DNA of 64,000 bases from Flavobacterium limi (GTDB lineage: Bacteria; Bacteroidota; Bacteroidia; Flavobacteriales; Flavobacteriaceae), in the NCBI RefSeq assembly GCF_010645075.1, contig NZ_JAADZV010000003.1, forward strand, positions 248,001 through 312,000, written 5' to 3'. The notes beneath the pieces are model-generated. The model had not been told where the DNA came from. It saw only the letters and a program-made list of their open reading frames with translations, and did no database searches. Below, in pieces: positions 9,071 to 18,174 of the stretch (position 1 is the stretch's first letter; every line of letters begins with the position of its first letter). Position numbers and translations under genes: made by a program.

Positions 9071-10503
9071 TAAAACTGAAAATATATAAATTCTTTATAA
9101 TCAGAGAAAGTCCCAAAAGCTATAATAGCCATAATAGCGAAAGCCACTTTCATCATACTGTTTTTACCCGAAAAAGGCTCAATTTTAGCTCTGTTATTCC
9201 ATTCGACTAAAACAAATAATCCAATCATAAGAAGCAATTCGTAATTATAACGTTCATTGTTTAAATATTGAAAACTGAAATTTTTATTGGTGACAATGTG
9301 CTTTAAATACAAAATAGCATCGTTTATAGTTTTAGCCCTAAAAAACACCCAGGCGACACACGTAATCAAAAATGTCATAAGAATACTAGTAATGGTCTTA
9401 ACGGACTTAAAATTCCAAGAAAGCTGTATTGCATCTATATTATTTCGATTACTATTACGTAAAAGCAAAGGCAGAAAATAAACAGCGTTTATAAACCCCC
9501 AGGCTATATATGTCCAGTTTGCTCCATGCCAAAACCCGCTTACTACAAAAATGATAAAAGTGTTTCTGATTTTCATCCAAATCCCTCCTTTGCTTCCTCC
9601 TAACGGGATATACAAATAATCCCTAAACCACGATGAAAGTGAAATATGCCAGCGACGCCAAAACTCTGCAATATCTCTTGAAAAATAAGGATAATTGAAG
9701 TTTCTCAATAAATCTAAACCAAATAATTTTGAGGTGCCTAATGCAATATCTGAATATCCTGAGAAATCGCCATAAATTTGAAATGCAAAATAAACCGCTC
9801 CTAAAATAAGGGATAATGAGTTCATAGAACTATAATGATCAAAAATGGCATTAGCATAAGTAGCGCAGGTATCCGCAATCACTACTTTTTTAACTAATCC
9901 CCAAATAATTTGAAAAACACCTTCTTTGGCTTTTTCAAAATTAAATTCCCGCTTTATTTTTACCTGAGGCAATAAATGAGTAGCTCTTTCGATTGGTCCA
10001 GCTACCAGAAGCGGAAAGTAGCTTACAAACAATGAATAATCTACAAAATTATATTCGGCTTTAATTCGCTTATAATAGATATCAATTACGTACGACAGCC
10101 CATGAAAAGTGTAAAATGAAATTCCAACCGGCAGAATTACATTTAATAAAATTGGACTCGATTTTAAACCTGCAGTATTTAATAAATCTGAAAATGAAGC
10201 CGCAAAAAAATTATAGTATTTGAATATCCCTAAGAAGCCCAAATTCACTAAAATACTTAACCAAAACCAAAATTTCCGGCTATTTTCTGTTTTCCCTTTT
10301 TCAATTTGAATTCCTGTGTAATAATCCAGGAAAGTAGAAAACACTAATAAAAAAAGAAATCTCCAGTCCCAACAGGAATAAAAATAATAACTGGCAATAA
10401 TTAATAATGCATTTTGGGTGCTTTTGGTTTTATTAAAAACAAACCAATACAAGAAAAAAACTATTGGTAAAAAAACAGCAAATGCTATGGAGTTAAAAAA
10501 CAT
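9070..10503 (-). CDS. MBOAT family O-acyltransferase (AlgI-like)
   Basis: A 477-residue polytopic inner-membrane protein. Diagnostic MBOAT elements are FWRRWHISLSSWFRDYLYIP around H286 and GFWHGANWTYIAWG around H326, the pair of histidines that in AlgI are needed for alginate acetylation. The family moves an acyl group, commonly acetyl, to the periplasmic side for attachment to exported polysaccharide. Length is usual for AlgI/DltB-type members. The directly coupled SGNH-like gene completes a two-component O-acylation module, so the mature glycan is probably O-acetylated. The target sugar is not known. Confidence 0.88.
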   Translation of the reverse strand: MFFNSIAFAVFLPIVFFLYWFVFNKTKSTQNALLIIASYYFYSCWDWRFLFLLVFSTFLDYYTGIQIEKGKTENSRKFWFWLSILVNLGFLGIFKYYNFFAASFSDLLNTAGLKSSPILLNVILPVGISFYTFHGLSYVIDIYYKRIKAEYNFVDYSLFVSYFPLLVAGPIERATHLLPQVKIKREFNFEKAKEGVFQIIWGLVKKVVIADTCATYANAIFDHYSSMNSLSLILGAVYFAFQIYGDFSGYSDIALGTSKLFGLDLLRNFNYPYFSRDIAEFWRRWHISLSSWFRDYLYIPLGGSKGGIWMKIRNTFIIFVVSGFWHGANWTYIAWGFINAVYFLPLLLRNSNRNNIDAIQLSWNFKSVKTITSILMTFLITCVAWVFFRAKTINDAILYLKHIVTNKNFSFQYLNNERYNYELLLMIGLFVLVEWNNRAKIEPFSGKNSMMKVAFAIMAIIAFGTFSDYKEFIYFQF

Positions 10504-10545
10504 AAATTAATTGGAAATTTTTTCTATTTGAAATGCAAAGAAAGA

Positions 10546-11958
10546 CTATTTGCTAGAAATTATAGTCATAATTCCATCCCAAATTCGTCCTGAAGTTTCT
10601 TCTGGAGGATGTCTGTTAATTTTTTCGAACCATGCCTGCGCATCTTCGATACTATGTTGTGGCTCTTGCAAACCATATTCAATCTTATCAGCAATTTCAC
10701 TTGCAGAATCTAACCAAATCACAGCATTTTTATTCGGCATTGAACGAAAGTGAATGTATTTATATATTTTTGAAACGGACCAGTTTTTATTCACTTTAAG
10801 CTTTACATCATAATTAATAAAAGCGCATGGCTTTTTATAAGCAGCATAATCAAAGACCATCGAGGAACCTAAATTTATAACCATTTCGGTATGCTGTATT
10901 GTATTGGTCTGTAAAATCATATCTGCTTTGGTTGGTAAAATAGTATTCCAACCTTCACCAATCTTTTCCCATAAAGGCGTAATTGGTGTTATAATATCCT
11001 GGTATTTGCCTAATACTGAATCAAAACGTTTCGAAAAATCCACCGGGCAGCGCCTCAAAAGTATTCCCAGGGAATGTCCTTTTGCATTCAACTTTCTAAC
11101 AGCTTCTGCTACATCACTAAGATATTGGGGGTCATCCGGACAAGTTGTTATATCGTCACCTGAATAGCAAATGTATTTTTTATTTACATCGAGTTGATGT
11201 TCTTTGTAAAACTGTTCTTTTGACACACGCAGATTACTGTCAAAATGATTTTCAAATTGCGGCGTACCTGTTATAATTATTTGTTTTTCGCTTATGTAGG
11301 GATAATAATGAAGTAATTCTTTTTTCATATGTTCGCTCCACACAAAATAAAAATCAGTTTCAACCACCATAGTTGCTTTTGGCAAATTATCCCACGAAAA
11401 GATGAATGTTGCTGTTGGTATATTTAATTTTTTTGCTGCTAATAAGGGAGCGATTGCTAAAACCGGACGCTGATTGGTGCAAAACACAAAATCTGGTTTT
11501 TGATTTTTGAGGGTTTCCAGACACTCATTAAAATAAGAGGTACTGCTTTCTAATTTTACAATTTTTTTTCGAACTTTCTCTAATCCTTTATCTGAGGAAT
11601 AAAACGTAATTAAAAATCTTGAAAATAAATTTTTTAAGGATGTTTTAAATTTATTATATGAAAATGGGAACCGATATGCGTTATACACAGGATCGTTTTC
11701 TTTTTTTATACTTAAATTAAGTTCAATATGTTTACGGGCATTTTTACAACTGTCCGTTAAAGGATTTAATTTTGCTCTTTTGATTTTAATTTCATTAAAA
11801 CCCAATGTCTCTAAATCAAACGGTGTATTATTCCAATAAGTTATGTCAAAATTTTTCTCCAGACCTATTTTATGAAAATTAGAAAAAGCAAAATTCCGAA
11901 GCCCGATTCCGTCCGGTAATAAGATGAATATTTTAAAATTTGTTGCCTGTTCTTTCAT
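10546..11958 (-). CDS. Putative GT-B-like glycosyltransferase of unassigned family
   Basis: A 470-residue soluble protein I cannot assign to a named family. It has GT-B character: an N-terminal part with PDFVFCTNQRPVLAIAPLLA and FSWDNLPKA (about 160-205), a linker with IIITGTPQFENHFD, and a C-terminal Rossmann part with MVINLGSSMVFDYAAYKKP, resembling the donor pocket of CDP-glycerol or CMP-sugar GT-B enzymes. No EX7E motif is present. It follows the neuB, neuC, neuA and dehydrogenase genes after 85 bases. It could be the transferase for the sugar those genes make, but that rests on position only. Confidence 0.5.
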   Translation of the reverse strand: MKEQATNFKIFILLPDGIGLRNFAFSNFHKIGLEKNFDITYWNNTPFDLETLGFNEIKIKRAKLNPLTDSCKNARKHIELNLSIKKENDPVYNAYRFPFSYNKFKTSLKNLFSRFLITFYSSDKGLEKVRKKIVKLESSTSYFNECLETLKNQKPDFVFCTNQRPVLAIAPLLAAKKLNIPTATFIFSWDNLPKATMVVETDFYFVWSEHMKKELLHYYPYISEKQIIITGTPQFENHFDSNLRVSKEQFYKEHQLDVNKKYICYSGDDITTCPDDPQYLSDVAEAVRKLNAKGHSLGILLRRCPVDFSKRFDSVLGKYQDIITPITPLWEKIGEGWNTILPTKADMILQTNTIQHTEMVINLGSSMVFDYAAYKKPCAFINYDVKLKVNKNWSVSKIYKYIHFRSMPNKNAVIWLDSASEIADKIEYGLQEPQHSIEDAQAWFEKINRHPPEETSGRIWDGIMTIISSK

Positions 11959-11986
11959 TTATTTTTACAATCATTTTTAAATTAAC

Positions 11987-11998
11987 ATTATCGATAAT
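11987..11998. repeat. Perfect 12-bp palindrome in intergenic gap
   Basis: ATTATCGATAAT is self-complementary over all 12 bases and lies 29 bases upstream of the start of the GT-B-like gene, inside an 85-base gap. Its size and position would fit an operator or a small cruciform. No promoter element is recognisable next to it, and palindromes this short arise by chance in AT-rich DNA. Confidence 0.25.
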
Positions 11999-12043
11999 TT
12001 ATTATACACCTAATTCAATTCTAAAATAGAAAACGCTTACTAT

Positions 12044-12979
12044 TTAATCCAATTCCTTTATAAATTTCTCTACAATAAAATCTTCAGTCATTTCCATTGA
12101 TTCAATTGTTGCACCTGCAATATGAGGTGTAATAATTATTGGAAAACCTTTTTTAGATAAAGTAACTAATCTGTTTTCCTGAATTTTATAGTCTAATTCG
12201 TTTTTTAAAACATCTGTTGCAACACCTTTAATTTCTTTCTTTATTATCATTTCACAAAGTGCAGATTCATCCCAAATTCCTCCTCTTGATGTATTGATCA
12301 GTACTGCTGTATTCTGAATGCACGATAATAAGTATTTATTTACAAAATTTTGATTAGCATTATTCTGCGGAATATGAATTGTAATAATATCTGCCCATTC
12401 AAACAAAGCCGAAGGGGTATTAAATTTAAGATATGGCAGGTCGATTTCTTTGATGTCATAATAACCAACCTGCATATTAAAACAAGTGGCAATTTTGGCA
12501 ACTTGTTTACCAACTCTTCCTATCCCAAGAATTGCAATTTTTTTATTTTTAAGATTATTTCCTTTAAATGCATCTCTATTCCAGTTACCCTGCTTTACAT
12601 CATCAAATGAAAATGGAATCTTTTTGTATAGTGATAAAAGCAATGCCCACGTATGTTCTGCTGTCGATGGTATCTCTTCTAAAAATTCAGTTTCTCCCTT
12701 TAAACAAATTATTTGTCCTCCACGTTTTACAAAAAAATCTTCTTCTATATGATCTGTTCCGGTAGTGGCTGAAAGAATAAACTTTAAATTAGGGAGCAGT
12801 GCCAGAATCTCTCTGGTAAATTTAAAACGCAAACGGACAAAAAGAACCTCAACTTTTTCACACACATGAATGAGCTCTTCAATACTCTTAAAATCATATT
12901 GCTGAACTTCACCAATTGTTTTCAGTTTTTCAAGACCGATTTGAGTGAAATTTTCTGATTCAGTTATTGCTATTTTCAT
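12044..12979 (-). CDS. NAD-dependent D-2-hydroxyacid dehydrogenase family protein
   Basis: I take the ATG at 12979 (MKIAITESENF) instead of the ATG five codons earlier, because it begins the first beta strand directly. The 311-residue protein has the family's two-domain layout: a central Rossmann fold with GIGRVGKQVAK, the catalytic arginine region NTSRGGIWDE, an acidic segment GVATDVLKNE, and the C-terminal catalytic histidine in ITPHIAGATIE. These enzymes reversibly reduce 2-keto acids. It overlaps neuA by 20 bases, so it is part of the sialic-acid-type module. What 2-keto or hydroxy acid it handles there is unknown. Confidence 0.82.
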   Translation of the reverse strand: MKIAITESENFTQIGLEKLKTIGEVQQYDFKSIEELIHVCEKVEVLFVRLRFKFTREILALLPNLKFILSATTGTDHIEEDFFVKRGGQIICLKGETEFLEEIPSTAEHTWALLLSLYKKIPFSFDDVKQGNWNRDAFKGNNLKNKKIAILGIGRVGKQVAKIATCFNMQVGYYDIKEIDLPYLKFNTPSALFEWADIITIHIPQNNANQNFVNKYLLSCIQNTAVLINTSRGGIWDESALCEMIIKKEIKGVATDVLKNELDYKIQENRLVTLSKKGFPIIITPHIAGATIESMEMTEDFIVEKFIKELD

Positions 12980-13661
12980 TTTTCCATTCTTCATAAATTA
13001 GACCGGCAAGCATAAAATCTTTAGGAGTATCGATATTCACATGATATTTAGAATCCATTAAATAGGCTTTTTTTCGCAAAGGCATTACCGAATTTTGAGT
13101 TAAAAATGATTCTGTTTTTACCACATAAAAACAACCATTTCTCAGATAAACAGGATCTAAATCCTGCCTTCTGACGGTTTCGCCTTTACAATTCAAAAAA
13201 GGGTTCATCATGTAATCAGAATCCAGACTATACATTCTTGCAGGGTGTGCATCATCAACAGATACAACACTAATGACACCTTCTAACGAGTTATCATTTT
13301 CAAAACAATCGATAATCTCATCCAGTTGCCCGCTTTTTCTAAAAGGAGAGGTTGGCTGTAACAATACGATTAAGTCATACTTAACAGGTAAATTTTCCAG
13401 AACGTGATGGATAGCACTTGTAACCGGGCTTGAATCTTCTGCAAATTCAGCTGGTCTGTCAATTACTTTAATATTGTTTTCAATACAAATACTTTTTATT
13501 TCATTGCTGTCTGTAGAAACAACTATATCTATCTCATATTTAGAATTATCAGCACATTCATAAGCGTGTAAAAGCAGCGGTTTTCCACCTAACAATTTGA
13601 TGTTTTTCCCGGGAACGCCTTTTGAACCTCCCCTCGCAGGTATTAGGGCTAAAATTTTCAT
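12960..13661 (-). CDS. neuA: CMP-nonulosonate (acylneuraminate) cytidylyltransferase
   Basis: A 233-residue enzyme of the NeuA family. The nucleotide-binding loop IPARGGSKGVPGKNIK is at residues 7-22; VVSTDSNEI and LLQPTSPFR follow. The substrate-binding segment GETVRRQDLDPVYLRNG and late D residues (NIDTPKDF) match CMP-sialic acid synthetases. It activates a nonulosonic acid with CTP to the CMP-sugar used by transferases. It starts immediately after neuC and overlaps the dehydrogenase gene. It is the only classical NeuA-type protein in the window, so it may also serve the legionaminic-type pathway at the right end. Confidence 0.9.
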   Translation of the reverse strand: MKILALIPARGGSKGVPGKNIKLLGGKPLLLHAYECADNSKYEIDIVVSTDSNEIKSICIENNIKVIDRPAEFAEDSSPVTSAIHHVLENLPVKYDLIVLLQPTSPFRKSGQLDEIIDCFENDNSLEGVISVVSVDDAHPARMYSLDSDYMMNPFLNCKGETVRRQDLDPVYLRNGCFYVVKTESFLTQNSVMPLRKKAYLMDSKYHVNIDTPKDFMLAGLIYEEWKNENSNN

Positions 13662-14822
13662 TTAATAGGATATTGTTTTATGAAACTTCAATTGAAGTTC
13701 CGCTAATAAATTTGCTATTTTCTGTCCGGCATCACCTCCCCCATAAACATTTGACGGATTAAATTTTCCATTTGTAATACAGTGCTGAATAGCTGTAACG
13801 ATTTCTTTTTGATCATATGAAACATCCACAACATTATTCCCACGGTCCCTTCTATTTTGACGTGAGCCAATATTAATAACAGGAACTCCTAAAAAAGCAC
13901 ATTCTCGTATTCCAACACTGGAATTTCCTATCAGGCAATCACTATGTTTTAATAATTGCAGAAAGTCTTTCCCTTCCATATTCTTGAAAAAATGAACATT
14001 TGGCAGTTGATGCTGCTCTCTGAAAGCACGGATTCCTGTTGAAGTTCCATCTGCTCCGGCATCTACATTGGGCCAAAACCAAAGAGTTGGTTTCTCTAAT
14101 TTGTAAACAGCTTCTAATGTGGCTTCTATATGCTTTCTGGAATCCTTATATTCAGTAGTAACCGGGTGCTGCATCACAACCAGATAACCCTGAGTCAAAT
14201 CAGGTTTTGCTCCTACCCCGCCATATTTTTCATAGGGATCAAATGGAAGTTCTTTACTGTTAATCACCTCCTCTGCCAAATCTATGGAAGGACAACCTGT
14301 ATTAAAAACCATTGTTGGATCTTCTCCTAATTTTATTACTCTTTCTTTAGCATTTTCCGAAGCTACAAAATGATAGTCAGCCAGCTTTGTAATAGCATGA
14401 CGTACTTTTTCGTCAATATTTCCGGTCACTTCTCCTCCCTGGATGTGCGCCAAAGGAATGTTCATGTAAGAAGCCGCAATAGCAGTTGCCATTGTTTCAA
14501 AGCGGTCTGCAACCGTTACGACAATATCCGGTTTTAAATTATCAAAAACAGTAGATAGCTCTAAAATACCTATTCCTGTAGTTTTTGCCGCTGCAGTCAG
14601 ATTTTCTCCTTCAAGGACATTGAATACCTTCGCAGCAATAGCAAAACCATCTTTTTCAATATAGTTAACTGCTGAACCGTAACGATCCAATAAAGCAGAT
14701 GCTGCCACTATCAATTGCAATTCTAACCCCGAATGTTTATTTATGGCTGTTAATACTGTTTTTACCCTGCTATAAGATGGCCTTGCAGTAATCACAACTG
14801 CTATTTTTCGTTTAATATTCAT
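13662..14822 (-). CDS. neuC: UDP-N-acetylglucosamine 2-epimerase (hydrolysing)
   Basis: A 386-residue GT-B-fold epimerase. Landmarks are TARPSYSRVK (12-21), VADRFETMA (104-112), AHIQGGEVTGNIDE (125-138) and FLQLLKHSDCLIGNSSVGIRE near the UDP pocket, with ARQN-type basic residues (GSRQNRRDRG) after it. This family removes UDP from UDP-GlcNAc while inverting C2, giving ManNAc, the first committed step to N-acetylneuraminate. It overlaps neuB by 11 bases and abuts neuA. The central histidine motif reads HIQGGE where the right-end paralogue has HIHGGE. Direct formation of ManNAc, with no 4,6-dehydratase beside it, points to a sialic-acid-type product. Confidence 0.88.
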   Translation of the reverse strand: MNIKRKIAVVITARPSYSRVKTVLTAINKHSGLELQLIVAASALLDRYGSAVNYIEKDGFAIAAKVFNVLEGENLTAAAKTTGIGILELSTVFDNLKPDIVVTVADRFETMATAIAASYMNIPLAHIQGGEVTGNIDEKVRHAITKLADYHFVASENAKERVIKLGEDPTMVFNTGCPSIDLAEEVINSKELPFDPYEKYGGVGAKPDLTQGYLVVMQHPVTTEYKDSRKHIEATLEAVYKLEKPTLWFWPNVDAGADGTSTGIRAFREQHQLPNVHFFKNMEGKDFLQLLKHSDCLIGNSSVGIRECAFLGVPVINIGSRQNRRDRGNNVVDVSYDQKEIVTAIQHCITNGKFNPSNVYGGGDAGQKIANLLAELQLKFHKTISY

Positions 14823-15864
14823 ATAAATCTGCTACATTTAAAAAATCCCATTGTTCTTTTTCGAGCTTTATTTTTTTACCTATTACTTTCTCAAAATCTA
14901 CAGCAGGTATTCCATACCCTTTTGGCTTTTTAGCTTCTAAATCATCAAAAGTTAAAATATGCCCCGCGGGTAGTTTTTTGTTTACTGCTAATGATTTCTC
15001 AAAAATATTTTTCAGATTTTCAAAAGCTGATATATCATTTTTATCGATTGGATGCTGAATGGCCTTACTTATACTTCGTACACTTTCAACTAATTGCCTG
15101 GTCTCATCAATAGTCAGCGATGAATTAGAATCAGGCCCAAATTGCCTTCTGTCAAAAACCACATGAAATTCTAAAATAGCGGCGCCAAGAGCTGTAGCGG
15201 CGATAGCAGTGGCAATTTTAGCTGAGTGATCCGAATAACCAACAGTAACCTGATAACGGTTTTGCAATTCAGTTATAACATTCAATCCATACTGTTCAGG
15301 CTGCGTTGGATATGCAGTCGTACATTGCAGGATTGAAAATGAAACATTTCTGTTTTTTAAAAACTCAACCGTCATATCCAATTCTGCAAAGCTGCTCATT
15401 CCTGAAGATAAAATTACCGGCTTTTTCGTTTGGGCTATTTTTTCTAAAAGTAAAAAATTAGTAATTTCACCTGAACCTATCTTGTACCTTTGAACCCCAA
15501 TTTCTTCCAGCCAGTCAACAGCCAAGTTACTAAAAGGTGAGCAGATAAATTCCAATCCGACAATATCACAGTGATTTTTAATTTCTTTCCACTGCTCCAA
15601 AGTAAAACTCATACGTTTCCAGTAATCAAATCGGGTTGCATCTTCATAAGAAAACTTTATCCGAAACGGTTCATTTAAACTGCTTTCAGCTTCTGCAATA
15701 TGCATTTGAAATTTAATTGCATCAACTCCTGATGTCGACAAAGCATCGATATAAGAATGAACCATTCCTAAACTTCCCTCATGAGCCTGACCAATTTCGG
15801 CAATTACAAACGCTGAATTATTTTGTTGTTCCATTTCTGAAATTTCTATATTTGATAAATTCAT
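14812..15864 (-). CDS. neuB: Nonulosonate synthase, N-acetylneuraminate synthase family (divergent branch)
   Basis: A 350-residue protein: TIM-barrel domain (about 17-275) and C-terminal SAF antifreeze-like domain (about 288-348). It has KIGSGEITN (128-136), CTTAYPT (181-187), GYSDHS (209-214) and EFHV (232-235), supplying the two metal-binding histidines H213 and H234. The N-terminal motif is IAEIGQAHEGSLG instead of the usual EAGVNHNGD, and GPDSNSSL replaces GPDHxxSL, so it belongs to a divergent branch. NeuB enzymes condense phosphoenolpyruvate with a 6-carbon amino sugar, here probably ManNAc from neuC. It overlaps neuC by 11 bases and has 79 bases of free sequence upstream. M11 is an alternative start. 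Confidence 0.85.
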   Translation of the reverse strand: MNLSNIEISEMEQQNNSAFVIAEIGQAHEGSLGMVHSYIDALSTSGVDAIKFQMHIAEAESSLNEPFRIKFSYEDATRFDYWKRMSFTLEQWKEIKNHCDIVGLEFICSPFSNLAVDWLEEIGVQRYKIGSGEITNFLLLEKIAQTKKPVILSSGMSSFAELDMTVEFLKNRNVSFSILQCTTAYPTQPEQYGLNVITELQNRYQVTVGYSDHSAKIATAIAATALGAAILEFHVVFDRRQFGPDSNSSLTIDETRQLVESVRSISKAIQHPIDKNDISAFENLKNIFEKSLAVNKKLPAGHILTFDDLEAKKPKGYGIPAVDFEKVIGKKIKLEKEQWDFLNVADLYEY

Positions 15865-15943
15865 AAAATGTGTTGTTATTACTTAAGAAATCGAAAAGTT
15901 TTTTCAAACAAATTAAATCCTTTTTGTATTGGAAGTTCATTTC

Positions 15944-17035
15944 CTAAAACCTGTTTTTAGCATTTTCAATAATTTTATCCATGCCTGAATTCCAACTTTG
16001 GGCTGAATACAAATTATCCGGAATTATAACCTCTTCCATTTCCTCCTGATTCAGAAAATCTAAAACGGCATGTTCCCATTCTTCCTGAAAATGCGGATTT
16101 TGTATTAATCTGCCCAATTTTCCATATTGTAAAACCTCCGGAACGCCTCCAATTGCCGAAGCAATACAATAACAACCTGAATGAAGGGCTTCTATTAAAC
16201 TCATACCAAAACCTTCATGGCAAAGCGTTGGAAACAAGTAACAGTCTGCCATTTGATAATATTTGGGAAGTTCATTGTTTGGAATTTTCCCTAAAAATTG
16301 AACGCCCTCTATCTGATAATTTCGTGTAGCTCCAACGACTAGCAAAGCTGTGTTTTTGTTTTGTACATGTATCTTTTTCCAAACTTCCAGTATAAAATTT
16401 AATCCTTTTTTAGGAAGATCTTTAGAACACCAAATAAAAACCTTTTTGTCTTTTAAATCAAATTGTTTTTTCAGGATTATTTTTTCTGCAGAGGAAATTT
16501 TATGGAATTGATTAGTGTTAATTCCGTTATGCAATACTGAAAATTTACAAGGCAATGTAGTGTAGGTATCCTTATGGACTTTATAACTGTCATGCGTGAG
16601 TAAAATCATTTCATCAATACTTTCGAAAAACCATCTGCCTCGAAAATTTTCTAAGTAGGGTGGAAACCCATGATAAAAAAATTGAACCTGACAATTTTCT
16701 CTCAAACCTTTTTCTACCAAAAATTTTTGTAAAGGATTTATTATTCCAAAATTATCAACGATTTGAATAATGTATTTGTTATCCTTTTTAATGACCTCAT
16801 TAAGTGCCTTTAAATATCCCAAATAGGGTTTTTTAAAAAATTTTCTTTTTATTTTAGCAACAATATTTTCTGATATAAATTGATATTTAACAGTATTCAG
16901 GACATGCTCAGGCTTTTGGCAAATTATATAATTTATTTGATGATTATTGCTCAGATAATTATAATAAATTGTTGTCCAGCTTCCGGTTTTAGAATAAGGA
17001 AGTGGGAATTGCGATACTAAAATTACTTGTGCCAT
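15944..17035 (-). CDS. GT4 family glycosyltransferase
   Basis: A 363-residue GT-B enzyme. The N-terminus LVSQFPLPYSKTGSWTTIYY is an acceptor-domain loop. The donor domain shows VFIWCSKDLPKKGLNFILE and the EX7E motif in CHEGFGMSLIEALHSG at about residues 264-272. A GVPEVLQYGKLG segment follows, as in most GT4 proteins. It sits 14 bases after a GT2/GT7-type gene and 79 bases before neuB, at the end of a run of four glycosyltransferase genes. The sugar transferred is not predictable. Confidence 0.86.
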   Translation of the reverse strand: MAQVILVSQFPLPYSKTGSWTTIYYNYLSNNHQINYIICQKPEHVLNTVKYQFISENIVAKIKRKFFKKPYLGYLKALNEVIKKDNKYIIQIVDNFGIINPLQKFLVEKGLRENCQVQFFYHGFPPYLENFRGRWFFESIDEMILLTHDSYKVHKDTYTTLPCKFSVLHNGINTNQFHKISSAEKIILKKQFDLKDKKVFIWCSKDLPKKGLNFILEVWKKIHVQNKNTALLVVGATRNYQIEGVQFLGKIPNNELPKYYQMADCYLFPTLCHEGFGMSLIEALHSGCYCIASAIGGVPEVLQYGKLGRLIQNPHFQEEWEHAVLDFLNQEEMEEVIIPDNLYSAQSWNSGMDKIIENAKNRF

Positions 17036-17049
17036 CTCGTTTTATAAAA

Positions 17050-18141
17050 TTATATTCTATCCTGTTTTTTAATTTTAAAACTTATACTTTTTAAGTTATT
17101 ACTAACCTTATACGTATAAGGAAATTGGTGATAAAAAGAAATAATATGTAAAAGTAGCTTATCATTAATTTCTTTTAAACTATAATATTTTGGTGTTTTT
17201 TTGCCCATTTTCTTTTTGAGCTTGTATTTTAATGATGTCTGAAAATCATCTTTAACAAAACGGACTGATAAAATGCCATCCTGAAATCTTGGCAGTTCAA
17301 CAAATAAAAAATGCTCAACTACTTCTGCTTTATTAATCAAAACCACATTAGTATCAAAACCTTCTAATTCATTAAACTCTGATTCTGAGATTATTCCTCC
17401 CCAGCTTTCTGAATTTACATTCCCCATTTCATTTTGAGAATTGTGTATTAAATGACGATGATTTATCTCTACAATTCGGGATAATTGCAATTCTGTATTT
17501 AAATGTAAAGTTTCTCTGCTTCTGTAATTTTTATGCCATTGATGTAGCATCAATACTTTTTGATCATAAAATTCCAGCTCACATCCCGCTTGTATTATCC
17601 TGTTGTGTATTTCAGTATCCTCTGCTCCCCAAAAATGAAAAAACTCATCAAATCCTTGGATGCTTTTTAACCTTTTAACCGGAAAAAGGGTCATTCCGGT
17701 AGAATCCCTGCTGCTTAAAAATTTAATTTTATAATGATCGTAATTAGCTCCCTCTTTTTTATTTTGGTCATCAGACATATAGCCAACCTGAAAATAAGTT
17801 GCTTTGTCAGGATTACATTTCTCTTCTAAAACCGATGTAAATTCAGGATGAAAAATCATATCCACATCAGCTGTAAAACAATATGCAGAATGAAGATTTT
17901 TCAAAACATAATTAAAAGCTTTACTCTTGTTCCATGGCTGAAACTCTGTAAACAAATAATGATAACTACAAAAAGAATAACCTTTAACAAGTTCTTTTAT
18001 CTCTGAAACGATTTCTTTTTTAGAACCATAATCTACAAAAACAACATTAAAGTTTTGATTTATCTGCCTGGCTAATGAATCCAGTGAACGTTTAACACGG
18101 CTAAACTCTCTATTACGATATGCATATAAAATAGTTATCAA
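17050..18141 (-). CDS. Chondroitin-synthase-like glycosyltransferase (GT2 fold with GT7-type segment)
   Basis: A 363-residue GT-A protein. The N-terminus ITILYAYRNREFSRVKRSL and the DxD motif FTADVDMIF (about 90-98) define the donor site. GFDEFFHFWGAEDTEIHNR (about 180-200) is the GT7 galactosyltransferase C-terminal signature, as in chondroitin polymerase and beta-1,4-galactosyltransferases, with WGAED holding the catalytic acid. The last 130 residues are basic and not recognised. Expected donors are UDP-Gal, UDP-GalNAc or similar. It lies 33 bases after a GT2 gene in the left block. Fold call good, specificity open. Confidence 0.78.
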   Translation of the reverse strand: MITILYAYRNREFSRVKRSLDSLARQINQNFNVVFVDYGSKKEIVSEIKELVKGYSFCSYHYLFTEFQPWNKSKAFNYVLKNLHSAYCFTADVDMIFHPEFTSVLEEKCNPDKATYFQVGYMSDDQNKKEGANYDHYKIKFLSSRDSTGMTLFPVKRLKSIQGFDEFFHFWGAEDTEIHNRIIQAGCELEFYDQKVLMLHQWHKNYRSRETLHLNTELQLSRIVEINHRHLIHNSQNEMGNVNSESWGGIISESEFNELEGFDTNVVLINKAEVVEHFLFVELPRFQDGILSVRFVKDDFQTSLKYKLKKKMGKKTPKYYSLKEINDKLLLHIISFYHQFPYTYKVSNNLKSISFKIKKQDRI

Positions 18142-18174
18142 TTGAAAATGTTTGTAGTTTGTTTGTAATTAATG

